Positions 33,658 through 42,664 of a DNA stretch of 47,632 nucleotides are shown piece by piece. The stretch is taken from NCBI GenBank assembly GCA_035513175.1, contig DATKCN010000158.1, forward strand, positions 1 through 47,632, read 5' to 3'. Positions within the stretch are counted from its first letter, which is position 1. Every line of letters starts with the position of its first letter. Source of the stretch: DATKCN01 sp035513175. Its GTDB lineage: Bacteria > Chloroflexota > Chloroflexia > Thermomicrobiales > CFX8. Below the pieces are notes generated by a model, which was given only the letters and a program-made list of their open reading frames with translations, had not been told where the DNA came from and did no database searches. Both the position numbers and the translations under genes were made by a program.

Positions 33658-34815
33658 GTGGCAATGACATATGACGCGATCGTCATTGGTCTCGGCGGCA
33701 TGGGCAGCGCCACGGTCGCGCACCTGGCGAAACGGGGCTACCGCGCGCTGGGCCTGGACGCCAACCGGCGCCTCCACGCGTTGGGCTCGTCCCACGGCGA
33801 CGGACGCATCATCCGCGAGGCGTATTTCGAGGCGCCGCAGTACGTGCCGCTCGTCCAGCGCGCCTACCAGCTCTGGCGCGAGCTTGAAGCTGAGTCGGGC
33901 CGCGACCTGTTGACAATCACCGGCGGCCTCAACTTTGGGACGCCGGACTCCGAGTTCGTCTCCGGGTCTATCGCCAGCGCCGTCGAGCACGGCCTGCCGT
34001 ACGAACTGCTCGATCATCGACAGGTCGCCGAGCGCTTCCCAGGCTTCCGCCTGAGCGACGATCTGGTCGCGGTCTACGAGCCGAACGCGGGCATCCTCAG
34101 GCCGGAAGCCTGCGTCGACGCGCACCTCGATCTGGCGGCGAAACACGGCGCGGACCTGCGCTTTGAGCAGGCCGCGCGTCGCTGGAGCGCCGATGGGGAC
34201 GGGGTGCGTGTCGAGACGGACGCGGGGACGTTCGCCGCCGACTGCCTGATCGTCACCGCCGGCCCGTGGTCCGGCGAGGTGCTGCGCGCCCTGGATCTGC
34301 CGCTCGAGGCATGGCGCATCGTTAACGTCCACTTCGCGTCCTCGACGCCGGAACCGTTTGCCGTGGATCGCTGTCCGGTCTACCTGTTCCAGGTTCCGGA
34401 AGGGGACTACTACGGCTTCCCTTACGTTCCCGGTCAGGGCGTCAAGATCGGGCGGCACGACATCGGGGAGGTCTGCACGCCCGCGACGATCCGCCGCGAC
34501 ATCGACGCCGCGGAAATCGAGATGCTGCGCGCCGCGCTGGATCGGTACCTGCCCGGCGCGTCGGGTCCGGTCATCAAAACGTTGACCTGCATGTACACCA
34601 ACACGCCCGACCGGCACTTCATCCTCGACACCGTTGCCGGTCAGGAGAACGTCGTCTATGGCTGCGGCTTCAGCGGCCACGGCTTCAAGTTCGCCAGCGC
34701 TATCGGCGAAACGCTAGCCGAGCTGGCGATGGAGGGCAGCACGCGCTGTGACATCGGGTTCCTGTCGGCGGGCAGGGCGGCAATCCGGGAAGCGTCTACG
34801 TCGTCGGTGTCGTGA
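33658..34815 (+). CDS. Monomeric sarcosine oxidase / N-methyltryptophan oxidase-like flavoenzyme
   Basis: A 385-residue FAD-dependent amine oxidase of the MSOX/MTOX family, oxidising an N-methyl or secondary amino acid with release of hydrogen peroxide. The dinucleotide motif is YDAIVIGLGGMGSATVAHLAKRG. C311 in LTCMYTNTPDRHFILD matches the cysteine that binds FAD covalently in this family. FSGHGFKFASAIGE near the end is also diagnostic. GTG at 33658 is chosen because AAAGGAG (33646-33652) lies five bases upstream; ATGs at 33640 and 33664 are possible. The substrate may be sarcosine, pipecolate or another amine. It stands alone. Confidence 0.88.
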   Translation: MAMTYDAIVIGLGGMGSATVAHLAKRGYRALGLDANRRLHALGSSHGDGRIIREAYFEAPQYVPLVQRAYQLWRELEAESGRDLLTITGGLNFGTPDSEFVSGSIASAVEHGLPYELLDHRQVAERFPGFRLSDDLVAVYEPNAGILRPEACVDAHLDLAAKHGADLRFEQAARRWSADGDGVRVETDAGTFAADCLIVTAGPWSGEVLRALDLPLEAWRIVNVHFASSTPEPFAVDRCPVYLFQVPEGDYYGFPYVPGQGVKIGRHDIGEVCTPATIRRDIDAAEIEMLRAALDRYLPGASGPVIKTLTCMYTNTPDRHFILDTVAGQENVVYGCGFSGHGFKFASAIGETLAELAMEGSTRCDIGFLSAGRAAIREASTSSVS

Positions 34816-35100
34816 CACGGATTCGCGATCGGCGAGACAGAATTCCCAGCGGACTCGCAACGTCGCATGGCAGGGCGCCGGGCAGGAATCACTGCGCGGC
34901 GTGACGTTGCTCAGGATCGGGGATGCCGCCGATCCGCGTGCGTGCTGTCCAGCTGGGCACATTGCCATGTGCCCTACAGCTGTCAGACACCGTTGCGTCA
35001 GCCAACCCACCCCGGATCGGACTGGCAGGGCGAACTCGAAACCGCGGGAGGCGACGGGGGCCGCCCGCCGTTTGACGTAATGCTTGATTGTGGGTCGGTG
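34816..35100. other. Intergenic region with a short hairpin, no gene seen
   Basis: No convincing coding frame is present between the oxidase gene and rpmB. A strong small hairpin lies at 34955-34974: GGGCACAT, loop TGCC, ATGTGCCC, with outer AGCT pairing across a short bulge. It could terminate either convergent gene, although it has no T-tract and is over 120 bases from both stops. Confidence 0.4.
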
Positions 35101-35289
35101 CTACTTCCGCAGCTTCGCCATGGTGCGGATGCAGCGCGTGCAGGCGTTGATCTTCTTTGCGCGGCCATCCGTGTAGACGGTGGCCTTCTGGATGTTCGGG
35201 CGGAACACCCGGTTGGTGCGCCGCTTGGAAAAGCTCACGTTGTGACCGAATCCCAGCGTCTTGCCACACATTTCACACGTGCCGGCCAT
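35101..35289 (-). CDS. rpmB: 50S ribosomal protein L28
   Basis: A 62-residue L28 with the typical MAGTCEMCGKTLGFGHNVSFSKRRTNRVF start and INACTRCIRTMAKL end. The CxxC pairs (CEMC and CTRC) mark the zinc-binding form of L28. The ATG at 35289 has GAGGGG upstream; the open frame beyond is not conserved-looking. It is a single gene. Confidence 0.95.
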   Translation of the reverse strand: MAGTCEMCGKTLGFGHNVSFSKRRTNRVFRPNIQKATVYTDGRAKKINACTRCIRTMAKLRK

Positions 35290-35447
35290 CTCGACCCCTC
35301 TTCCTCTGTCGTTCGCCCTGTTTGATGTGAACCATTCCGACGGCCTGACATGAGCAAGCGGCGTCGCCGGCAACCAAACCGTAATGGTACCTGACCGCGC
35401 TGCGATCAGCAATCGCGGCCGGCTGCCCCGCGGCACGGCGGTGAGCG

Positions 35448-35479
35448 CGAAACGGCCCCGCCAAGGCGGGGCCGTTTCG
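35448..35479 (-). terminator. Strong terminator hairpin downstream of groEL
   Basis: CGAAACGGCCCCGCC (35448-35462) and GGCGGGGCCGTTTCG (35465-35479) form a perfect 15-bp stem with a two-base spacer, so the real loop is a few bases larger. It lies 37 bases after the groEL stop on the minus strand. Confidence 0.75.
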
Positions 35480-35515
35480 TCTGCGTTGCCTGATTCCGAG
35501 GCGACGCGGTGTGGA

Positions 35516-37147
<1,632 letters not shown>

Positions 37148-37176
37148 GTGTGCTTCCCTCCTTGAATCCCTCTGAA

Positions 37177-37240
37177 GTGACGGGTGATGAGCGACAGCGC
37201 GACCTGCGCGTTACACATCACTCATGCCGGATCACTCATC
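37177..37240. repeat. Degenerate heptamer-type repeat in the groES-groEL spacer
   Basis: ATCACTCAT occurs twice, at 37217-37225 and 37231-37239, 14 bases (two heptamers) apart. A partly complementary segment, GTGATGAGCGA (37184-37194), faces it across a spacer. The pattern resembles the inverted heptamer elements elsewhere but is decayed. Confidence 0.45.
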
Positions 37241-37241
37241 G

Positions 37242-37550
37242 CTACTCTTTGATGACGGCCAGAATGTCCTTCTCGGACAGAATCAGCAGCTCATCGTCCT
37301 CGTGCTTGAACTCGGTGCCGGCGTACTTCGCGAACAGCACCTGATCACCGGTCTTCACGTCCATCTGGACGCGATCGCCCTTCTCGTTCAAGCGGCCAAG
37401 CCCGACGGCGATGATCTCGCCGCGCTGGGGCTTCTCCTTGGCCGTATCGGGCAGCACGATGCCGCTCTTGGTCATTTCCTCACGCGCCAGCGGTCGAATG
37501 ACGACCCGGTCTCCTAGCGGCGTCAGGACGGTTCCAGTGCTGGTTGCCAC
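37242..37550 (-). CDS. groES: 10 kDa co-chaperonin GroES
   Basis: A 102-residue GroES that caps the GroEL ring. Typical stretches are LTPLGDRVVIRPLAREEMTKSGIVLPDTAKEKPQRGEI and KYAGTEFKHEDDELLILSEKDILAVI. The mobile loop lies at about residues 24-40. The start is GTG at 37550, with GGAGGAGG nine bases upstream. A sigma-A promoter and a perfect CIRCE element precede it. Confidence 0.97.
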   Translation of the reverse strand: MATSTGTVLTPLGDRVVIRPLAREEMTKSGIVLPDTAKEKPQRGEIIAVGLGRLNEKGDRVQMDVKTGDQVLFAKYAGTEFKHEDDELLILSEKDILAVIKE

Positions 37551-37616
37551 CTGTGGTAACCTCCTCCATACAACGCGAATCCGCGACAGTCTGCGGTTCG
37601 TTCCCCTGAATCCTCC

Positions 37617-37643
37617 TTAGCACTCTGGAATCGAGAGTGCTAA
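37617..37643. promoter_or_regulatory. CIRCE operator (HrcA binding site)
   Basis: TTAGCACTC (37617-37625), nine bases, GAGTGCTAA (37635-37643): an exact match to the CIRCE consensus. It lies just downstream of the groES promoter, where HrcA would block transcription until heat stress. hrcA itself is not in the window. Confidence 0.97.
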
Positions 37644-37653
37644 CCCAACCCCT

Positions 37654-37682
37654 ATCATAGTGCAATGAACCCCCGAACGCAA
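37654..37682 (-). promoter_or_regulatory. groES-groEL promoter
   Basis: On the minus strand a -35 TTGCGT (37682-37677) and a -10 TATGAT (37659-37654) are 17 bp apart. The expected start near 37647 lies directly before the CIRCE element. Confidence 0.8.
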
Positions 37683-37766
37683 GTAGTTTTCGTGAATTTC
37701 TGGCAGATTGTTGCAACGAGTGCCAGCGCCGACCGGCTGGGGGCAGTCATGCGTCGTCGCGCGGCG

Positions 37767-39395
37767 TCACGCCGTGGGGGTTACGTCGTTGGACGCAGCA
37801 TGAATCGGCGGTCGCAACGCCGCGAGCGCGTCGTCAAGGGTGAGCGCCCTGCCGCCCAGCAGGCGATTCATCTGCGTGGCGAACGCCAGCGATCCGCCCA
37901 GCACGCTCGCCGGGCGGTCGTCAGCAACCAGCTCCCCTTCAGCCAGCAGCAGGACGCGGTCGGCCGCTGTCGCGACGAACTCGACGTCGTGCGTCGCGAC
38001 GATCACCAGCCTGCCCTCGCTTGCGTAGTCGCGAACGAACCTGGCCAGCGCCCGCTTGTCCGCCGCGGGCAGACCTCGCGTCGGCTCGTCCAGCAGCAGG
38101 ATGGACGGCTCGCTGATGGCGATGGCGGCCAGCGCCGCCCGCTGCCGCTCCCCGCCGCTCAGATCCAGCGGATGCCGGTCGGCGTGTTCGGCGATGCCCA
38201 GTCGCGCCAGCAACCCGGACGCGTCGGTCTGGATGCCGCGCAAGCGCGGCCCGAACGCCAACTCCTCCAGGACGCTCTCCTGGTGCAGGAGAGTCGTCGG
38301 ATGCTGCGGAACGTACCCGGCGTCGCGCGCGATGTCGTGCACCGGCAGCCGTGCGATGTCGCCTCCCGCGTGCAGCACGCGCCCCCGCGTGGGTCGCAGC
38401 AGCCCCATGCTCAGCTTGAGCAGCGTGGTTTTGCCCGAACCGTTGCGGCCGATGAGCGCGACTACCTCGCCCGCGCGTCCCGTGAACGACACGTCCCGCA
38501 CGGCCGTCGCATCGCCGTACCGATGGCTGACGCCATCGACGGTCAGCAGCGCGTCGCCGGTGGCAGGGGGGTCGGGCTCCGTCAGGGGGTGAGAGGAGGA
38601 GGCATCGACGAACCGGCGCGCGTCGCGGATCGTCACCGGCAGCGGATCCCAGCCGAGCTCGCGCCCCAGCGCCACCAGTGGCGGAACGTCCGCCATGGCC
38701 TGGAGCGCGGTCTGTGTGTCCGACTCGCGAAACACGTCTCTCGCGACCTCGACGATGCGTCCGGCGAACGGCAACACGCGGTCCAGCCGGTGTTCCGACA
38801 GCACTATGGTCAGCCCCAGGTCGCGGTTTAGATGCTCCACGGCCGCCAGCACGTCATGCGCGGCCAGCGGGTCCAGCTGCGATGTCGGCTCGTCCAGCAC
38901 GAGCAGCTCCGGCCGCGTCGCCAGCGCGACGGCAATGGCGACACGCTGGCGCTCGCCGCCGCTCAACGTGGCCACCTCACGTCCTCGCAGGTGGTGGATG
39001 CCAAGCAGGTCGAGAGTTTCTTCCAGGCGCAGGCGCATCGCGCGCGGCTCGAACCCCAGGTTCTCCATGCCGAAGACGATCTCGTCCTCGACCCGGTCGG
39101 TGATGAACTGCGATTCCGGGTCCTGAAACACGACACCTACCGAGTGGGCGAAGTCGCGAGGGCTGCGCTCGCGGGTGTTCGCGCCCAGGACGACGACGTT
39201 CCCGCCGAACCTGCCGCCATGAAAGTGGGGAATCAGCCCGTTCAGGCAGCGCAGCAGCGTGGACTTTCCCGATCCCGACGGCCCGACGACGAGCGTCGTC
39301 GAGCCCGGCTCGACGTTCCAGCATACGTGTCGCAGCACGGCATTCGCGCTGTCGGGGAAGCTGTACGAGAGGTCGTCGACCCGCGCCGCGATCAT
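37767..39395 (-). CDS. ECF transporter, fused double ATP-binding subunit (EcfA1-EcfA2)
   Basis: A 542-residue protein with two complete ABC ATPase domains, the fused form of the energy-coupling factor ATPases. Domain 1 has Walker A GPSGSGKST (K44), VVFQDPESQF, signature LSGGERQR and Walker B LLVLDEPTSQLD. Domain 2 has GRNGSGKTT (K322), signature LSGGERQRAAL and LLLDEPTRGL. Start ATG 39395 overlaps the stop of the T component (ATGA). It is the last gene of the riboswitch-led operon. It powers uptake with the T subunit; the substrate is inferred as cobalamin from the riboswitch. Confidence 0.92.
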   Translation of the reverse strand: MIAARVDDLSYSFPDSANAVLRHVCWNVEPGSTTLVVGPSGSGKSTLLRCLNGLIPHFHGGRFGGNVVVLGANTRERSPRDFAHSVGVVFQDPESQFITDRVEDEIVFGMENLGFEPRAMRLRLEETLDLLGIHHLRGREVATLSGGERQRVAIAVALATRPELLVLDEPTSQLDPLAAHDVLAAVEHLNRDLGLTIVLSEHRLDRVLPFAGRIVEVARDVFRESDTQTALQAMADVPPLVALGRELGWDPLPVTIRDARRFVDASSSHPLTEPDPPATGDALLTVDGVSHRYGDATAVRDVSFTGRAGEVVALIGRNGSGKTTLLKLSMGLLRPTRGRVLHAGGDIARLPVHDIARDAGYVPQHPTTLLHQESVLEELAFGPRLRGIQTDASGLLARLGIAEHADRHPLDLSGGERQRAALAAIAISEPSILLLDEPTRGLPAADKRALARFVRDYASEGRLVIVATHDVEFVATAADRVLLLAEGELVADDRPASVLGGSLAFATQMNRLLGGRALTLDDALAALRPPIHAASNDVTPTA

Positions 39396-40435
39396 CGGCG
39401 CCCCCACCAGGCGGGCGCTAGCAGGAGCAGCAGCCCCAGCCCGATGAACGGATCGAACGGCGGCGCGTCGAGGCGTGGGAACGTGTCGTAGGCCAGCGTC
39501 GCCCCGCGGGCCGGCTGCGCAAGCAGCAGGTTGAGGGCGCTGACGAATGCGGTCGCCGCCACGACCATGGACGGACGGCTCCAGACGAGCGGCCGGTAGC
39601 GGATGCGTCGACCACGTCGTGGCGCGAGCGCCAATGCCGCCGCGACGGCAGCCGCCAGCGCTCCGAGACCGAGCGCCACTCGCCCGCCGCCGAGCAGCAG
39701 CAGCGCCACGACCAGCAGCCCGGCAGGAATCGCAATCACATGCAGTCGCCGTCGCGGGTGAGTCTGCGCCGCCATCGCGCTCGCGCCGAAGCCCCGTGTC
39801 TCCAACGCTTCGGACAGCGTGAGCGCCCGCTCCATGCTCGTCCCCAGCAAGGGCACGAGGATGCCGCGCGCGTCGCGCACGCCGCGAAACTGCTTGCCGC
39901 GCGCGCGTTGCGCGTCGTAGATGTCGCGTGCGGAGGCGATCGTCTGCGGGATGGTCGTCACCGCGATGCTGCCCGCGACGCCGAGGCTGGCGAAACCGCC
40001 CGGCAGGAGACGGATCAGGTCCCCCTGCCGGACGGCGGTGTTGAACGCCGCGGCGGCGATCAGCAGCGTCGAGATCGCCGCGGCGCTGAGCAGGCCGTAC
40101 GCCAGCGCGTTGAACGTCAGCGGCCCCCCCACAACCGGCAGCCGATCCGGCAGCCACGCGAAAGGCCGGTCTCCCGCATGCACGGTGAGCAGGTTGAAGC
40201 CGACCGACAGCAGCGCCAGCGACGAGCCGACGACAACGAACAGCCGCCACGCCCGGGCCGCGCCGTCGAGTCGAGGCAGTGACAGGTACACGGCCAGCAC
40301 CGATGTCAACGCCAGCGCCAGATACAGCGGATTGCGTGTCGTCAGCGGAACGACCGCCACGGCGGCGAACCACGCCATCCACGCCGCGGCGTTGACGGCA
40401 TCACCAGCAACGGCGGCGTCTCGCCTGCTAGTCAT
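39392..40435 (-). CDS. ECF transporter transmembrane T component (EcfT)
   Basis: A 347-residue polytopic membrane protein that couples ATPases to a substrate-binding component. Two Ala-Arg-Gly-type coupling motifs of EcfT are visible, in DAQRARGKQFRG and SEALETRGFG. I count about seven or eight hydrophobic segments, including three after the coupling helices, so it is longer than a minimal five-helix EcfT. Its start overlaps the end of the beta-domain gene by eight bases and its stop overlaps the ATPase start. No S component is encoded nearby. Confidence 0.85.
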   Translation of the reverse strand: MTSRRDAAVAGDAVNAAAWMAWFAAVAVVPLTTRNPLYLALALTSVLAVYLSLPRLDGAARAWRLFVVVGSSLALLSVGFNLLTVHAGDRPFAWLPDRLPVVGGPLTFNALAYGLLSAAAISTLLIAAAAFNTAVRQGDLIRLLPGGFASLGVAGSIAVTTIPQTIASARDIYDAQRARGKQFRGVRDARGILVPLLGTSMERALTLSEALETRGFGASAMAAQTHPRRRLHVIAIPAGLLVVALLLLGGGRVALGLGALAAAVAAALALAPRRGRRIRYRPLVWSRPSMVVAATAFVSALNLLLAQPARGATLAYDTFPRLDAPPFDPFIGLGLLLLLAPAWWGRR

Positions 40436-41213
40436 CGTGGGCCGCCTGTTCCCCGTGGCTGGCGGCGCGGCCGCGTGTCACGATGACGACGAGCGCCACG
40501 AGCCCCAGCGCCAGCATCCCCGCGAACAGCGCCCAGGTCAGCGGCGATGCGCCGTCCCTGTCATCCGCGCCGGAGGAAGCCGCCGCGCCGTCGACAGGCA
40601 CGAACACCGCCGTCGCTCCGGGCATGGTTTCCATCGCTGCCAGCGGCGTGCCGTCGATCGCTGGCGCGCCGCCGGGCAGTTCGACGCCGTTCAGGGCAGC
40701 GAGCCCGTCGATGGTAACGTCGGGCAGGGACGTGTCGCCGGAGGTCCACAGCCAGCCGTCGATGTCGCCATCCTCGACGCGCCGTGACGACGGACCCTGC
40801 AGCTGCTCGACCCAGTGCCCGCCGTCCCGGGCGTAGAAGTGCCAGAAATAGGCTGGATTGCCGAACGACATGCACCAACAGTTCGACGCCGGGCAGCCCT
40901 CGCCCTGGATCGAGCAGACCGCCGCGCCCATGCCGCCGAACGGGGTCATGATGAGGTCCAGCCCCGTGCGCGTGAGCAACTGTTCCGAGGACATCGATTC
41001 TTCCGCGAACTGCACGTAGGCGTAGACGCGTGAGCCGTCCTCGAACTGAATGACGACGCCCGCCCCGTTCGGACGCTGCGCCGTCGCGGGCAGCAGGCTA
41101 GCGGCCAGCGCCAGCAGCACGAGCAGCGTCAGGCTGAACGACCGGCTGGCACGAGCCGTCCAGCTGCGCCGCGACGCGGCTCCTGAACGCCCGCGGGAGG
41201 GGCTGGTCCGCAT
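40428..41213 (-). CDS. Membrane-anchored DUF4430-like protein, intrinsic-factor beta-domain-like
   Basis: A 261-residue exported protein, with a basic start and a hydrophobic segment at about 26-45. A globular domain follows (about 50-160), and then a C-terminal membrane helix (ALFAGMLALGLVALVVIV) with a short basic tail. The domain resembles DUF4430, the fold of the C-terminal beta domain of intrinsic factor and transcobalamin: LLTRTGLDL, GAAVCSIQGEGCP, YFWHFYARDGGHW and VEDGDIDGWLW. Four Cys cluster at 100, 107, 112 and 114. ATG 41213 follows the upstream stop by one base (TGACATG); an ATG at 41231 is possible. With the upstream alpha-like protein it could form a cobalamin-binding pair outside the membrane. 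The role is inferred. Confidence 0.72.
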   Translation of the reverse strand: MRTSPSRGRSGAASRRSWTARASRSFSLTLLVLLALAASLLPATAQRPNGAGVVIQFEDGSRVYAYVQFAEESMSSEQLLTRTGLDLIMTPFGGMGAAVCSIQGEGCPASNCWCMSFGNPAYFWHFYARDGGHWVEQLQGPSSRRVEDGDIDGWLWTSGDTSLPDVTIDGLAALNGVELPGGAPAIDGTPLAAMETMPGATAVFVPVDGAAASSGADDRDGASPLTWALFAGMLALGLVALVVIVTRGRAASHGEQAAHDD

Positions 41214-41214
41214 G

Positions 41215-42252
41215 TCAGCGCGCAAATCCACGGACGGGCAGAACGACAGCCGATCGCGTTGGCGCCAGGGCTGGTTCCGCCCGCGCCACCGGATCGTATG
41301 GTAGCGCGACCCCCATCAGCGCCGGAATCGCCTGGGCCGTGGCCAGCAGCGAATCGTCCGGGAAAGCGGACTGGAACTGAAACGCGCCGCTTTCGTTCTG
41401 AAACGAGACAAGCGCCGCCCTCAGGTCTCCCCCCGGCAACGCGGTCGGGTCGTGTCCGGCGGCCACGAACGCCTGGATCGCCAGCGCCGTCGAATTTGCG
41501 TCACCCGCCAGATTCGGCGCCGCGGAGGCGTCGTAGGCGACCGCGCCGTCGTCGTCCTGGAGCGAGCGCAGGTAGTCGAGGCCCCGCTCGACTGCGTCGC
41601 CGCCCTGCCCCACGGCTACCAGCGCCTGGATCGCCAGCGCGGTCGTGTTCGAATCCCCGCTGCCCGCCTCCGGGCTGCCCGCGAAGCCCCACGAGCCTTC
41701 CGGCGTCTGCGCCGCGAGCATCGCCTCGACCGCCTCGGCCGGGACCGGAGCGTCCGCTGCATCGAGCGCCAGAGCCGCCAGCGCGTGCCCGTAGAAGCTC
41801 AGCCCATGCCAGCCGGTCGTCTCGTCGAACGCCGCGTCGATCGCTGCAATGAGATCGACGCCGCCCACGTCGCGTGGGTTCTCGCCAGCCGCGTGCAAGG
41901 CGAGCGCGACCTTCGCGGCCAATCCCGCATCGCTCGCGATATCCCCCGCGACGGCGCGCAGGTAGTCGATGGCGCTGGCTCCGTCGCCCGTGCTCACGCT
42001 GTCCGGGTCGACGCCCACCGCCGCGAACGCCAGCACGGCATCCGCCGTCATGCCCGGATCGGCGCCACCGCTGAAACCAGCAAACGCGCCGGCCGGGAGC
42101 TGTTGCGAGCGCAACCAGTCGATTGCCGTCTGGGTACTGTGATCGAGCGACAATTCGTCGTCTGAGTCACGCGTCAATAGCGGAATTGCAATCAGCGCGA
42201 GCAGGACGAGCAACAGAACCAGCGTCAGGGAGCGGCGTCGGCGGGTGAACAT
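41215..42252 (-). CDS. Exported squalene-cyclase-like repeat protein, intrinsic-factor alpha-domain-like
   Basis: A 345-residue protein with an N-terminal signal peptide or anchor (about 8-28, no lipobox Cys) and then alpha/alpha-barrel repeats of the prenyltransferase/squalene oxidase type. Repeats include TAIDWLRSQQ...GMTADAVLAFAAVG, GDSNTTALAIQALVAVG and GDANSTALAIQAFVAAG. The end, SLLATAQAIPALMGVALP, closely resembles the AAQVLPALMGKTFL of human intrinsic factor as I recall it. This is the first gene after a cobalamin riboswitch. GAGGGG lies five bases before the ATG, in the loop of a small GAACC/GGTTC hairpin. A cobalamin-capturing role is inferred from riboswitch, fold and neighbours. 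Confidence 0.75.
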   Translation of the reverse strand: MFTRRRRSLTLVLLLVLLALIAIPLLTRDSDDELSLDHSTQTAIDWLRSQQLPAGAFAGFSGGADPGMTADAVLAFAAVGVDPDSVSTGDGASAIDYLRAVAGDIASDAGLAAKVALALHAAGENPRDVGGVDLIAAIDAAFDETTGWHGLSFYGHALAALALDAADAPVPAEAVEAMLAAQTPEGSWGFAGSPEAGSGDSNTTALAIQALVAVGQGGDAVERGLDYLRSLQDDDGAVAYDASAAPNLAGDANSTALAIQAFVAAGHDPTALPGGDLRAALVSFQNESGAFQFQSAFPDDSLLATAQAIPALMGVALPYDPVARAEPALAPTRSAVVLPVRGFAR

Positions 42253-42303
42253 CGGAACCCCTCTCGGTTCGATCGCGCCCTGATCCCGGGGCGCGACGGA
42301 AAC

Positions 42304-42325
42304 AAAAAACCCGCCTTCGAGCGGG
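42304..42325 (-). terminator. Intrinsic terminator of the cobalamin riboswitch
   Basis: On the minus strand CCCGC (42325-42321), a six-base loop, GCGGG (42314-42310) and then six T (42309-42304) form a classical terminator between the aptamer and the first gene. A further stable hairpin, TCGCGCCC/GGGCGCGA (plus-strand positions 42273-42280 and 42289-42296), follows before the start codon. Confidence 0.75.
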
Positions 42326-42338
42326 GAGGGGTGGAGGG

Positions 42339-42480
42339 ACTGACGTCACCCCACGGTCACTCGTGCTCGAAGCGAACCGTGGCGTCAGTGGCGGGTGACC
42401 TGGCTCCGCGTCTGGCGACCTGCCAGCGCGTTACAGTTGCGGCACAGCACCGGCATTTCACCGGTTTCCCCCTGTGAGCC
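42339..42480 (-). ncRNA. Cobalamin (AdoCbl/B12) riboswitch
   Basis: The minus strand has the conserved core GGTGAAATGCCGGTGCTGTG followed by CCGCAACTGTAA (about 42462-42431), and the B12 box GCCAGGTCACCCGCC (42404-42390). Downstream, ACTGACG/CGTCAGT and CCACGGT/ACCGTGG form an extended hairpin suited to the kissing-loop stem. A terminator with a T-run follows, so high B12 should stop transcription of the transporter operon. Boundaries are approximate. Confidence 0.92.
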
Positions 42481-42664
42481 TGCCGTTTCGCTGGCAGTAC
42501 CCACTGACGCGGCATTCAATTGTGCGAGCGCCGCCAGTTAGTTTGGCGACTCTGACAGTCTGTCATGCTTCGAGGCTCCCGTCAACCACGAAGGACCACC
42601 GCGCGGCGCGGTCACTCGCTGCACGCGGGGCGGATCGCGTCTATCATCTATCCAACGCGGCGGG

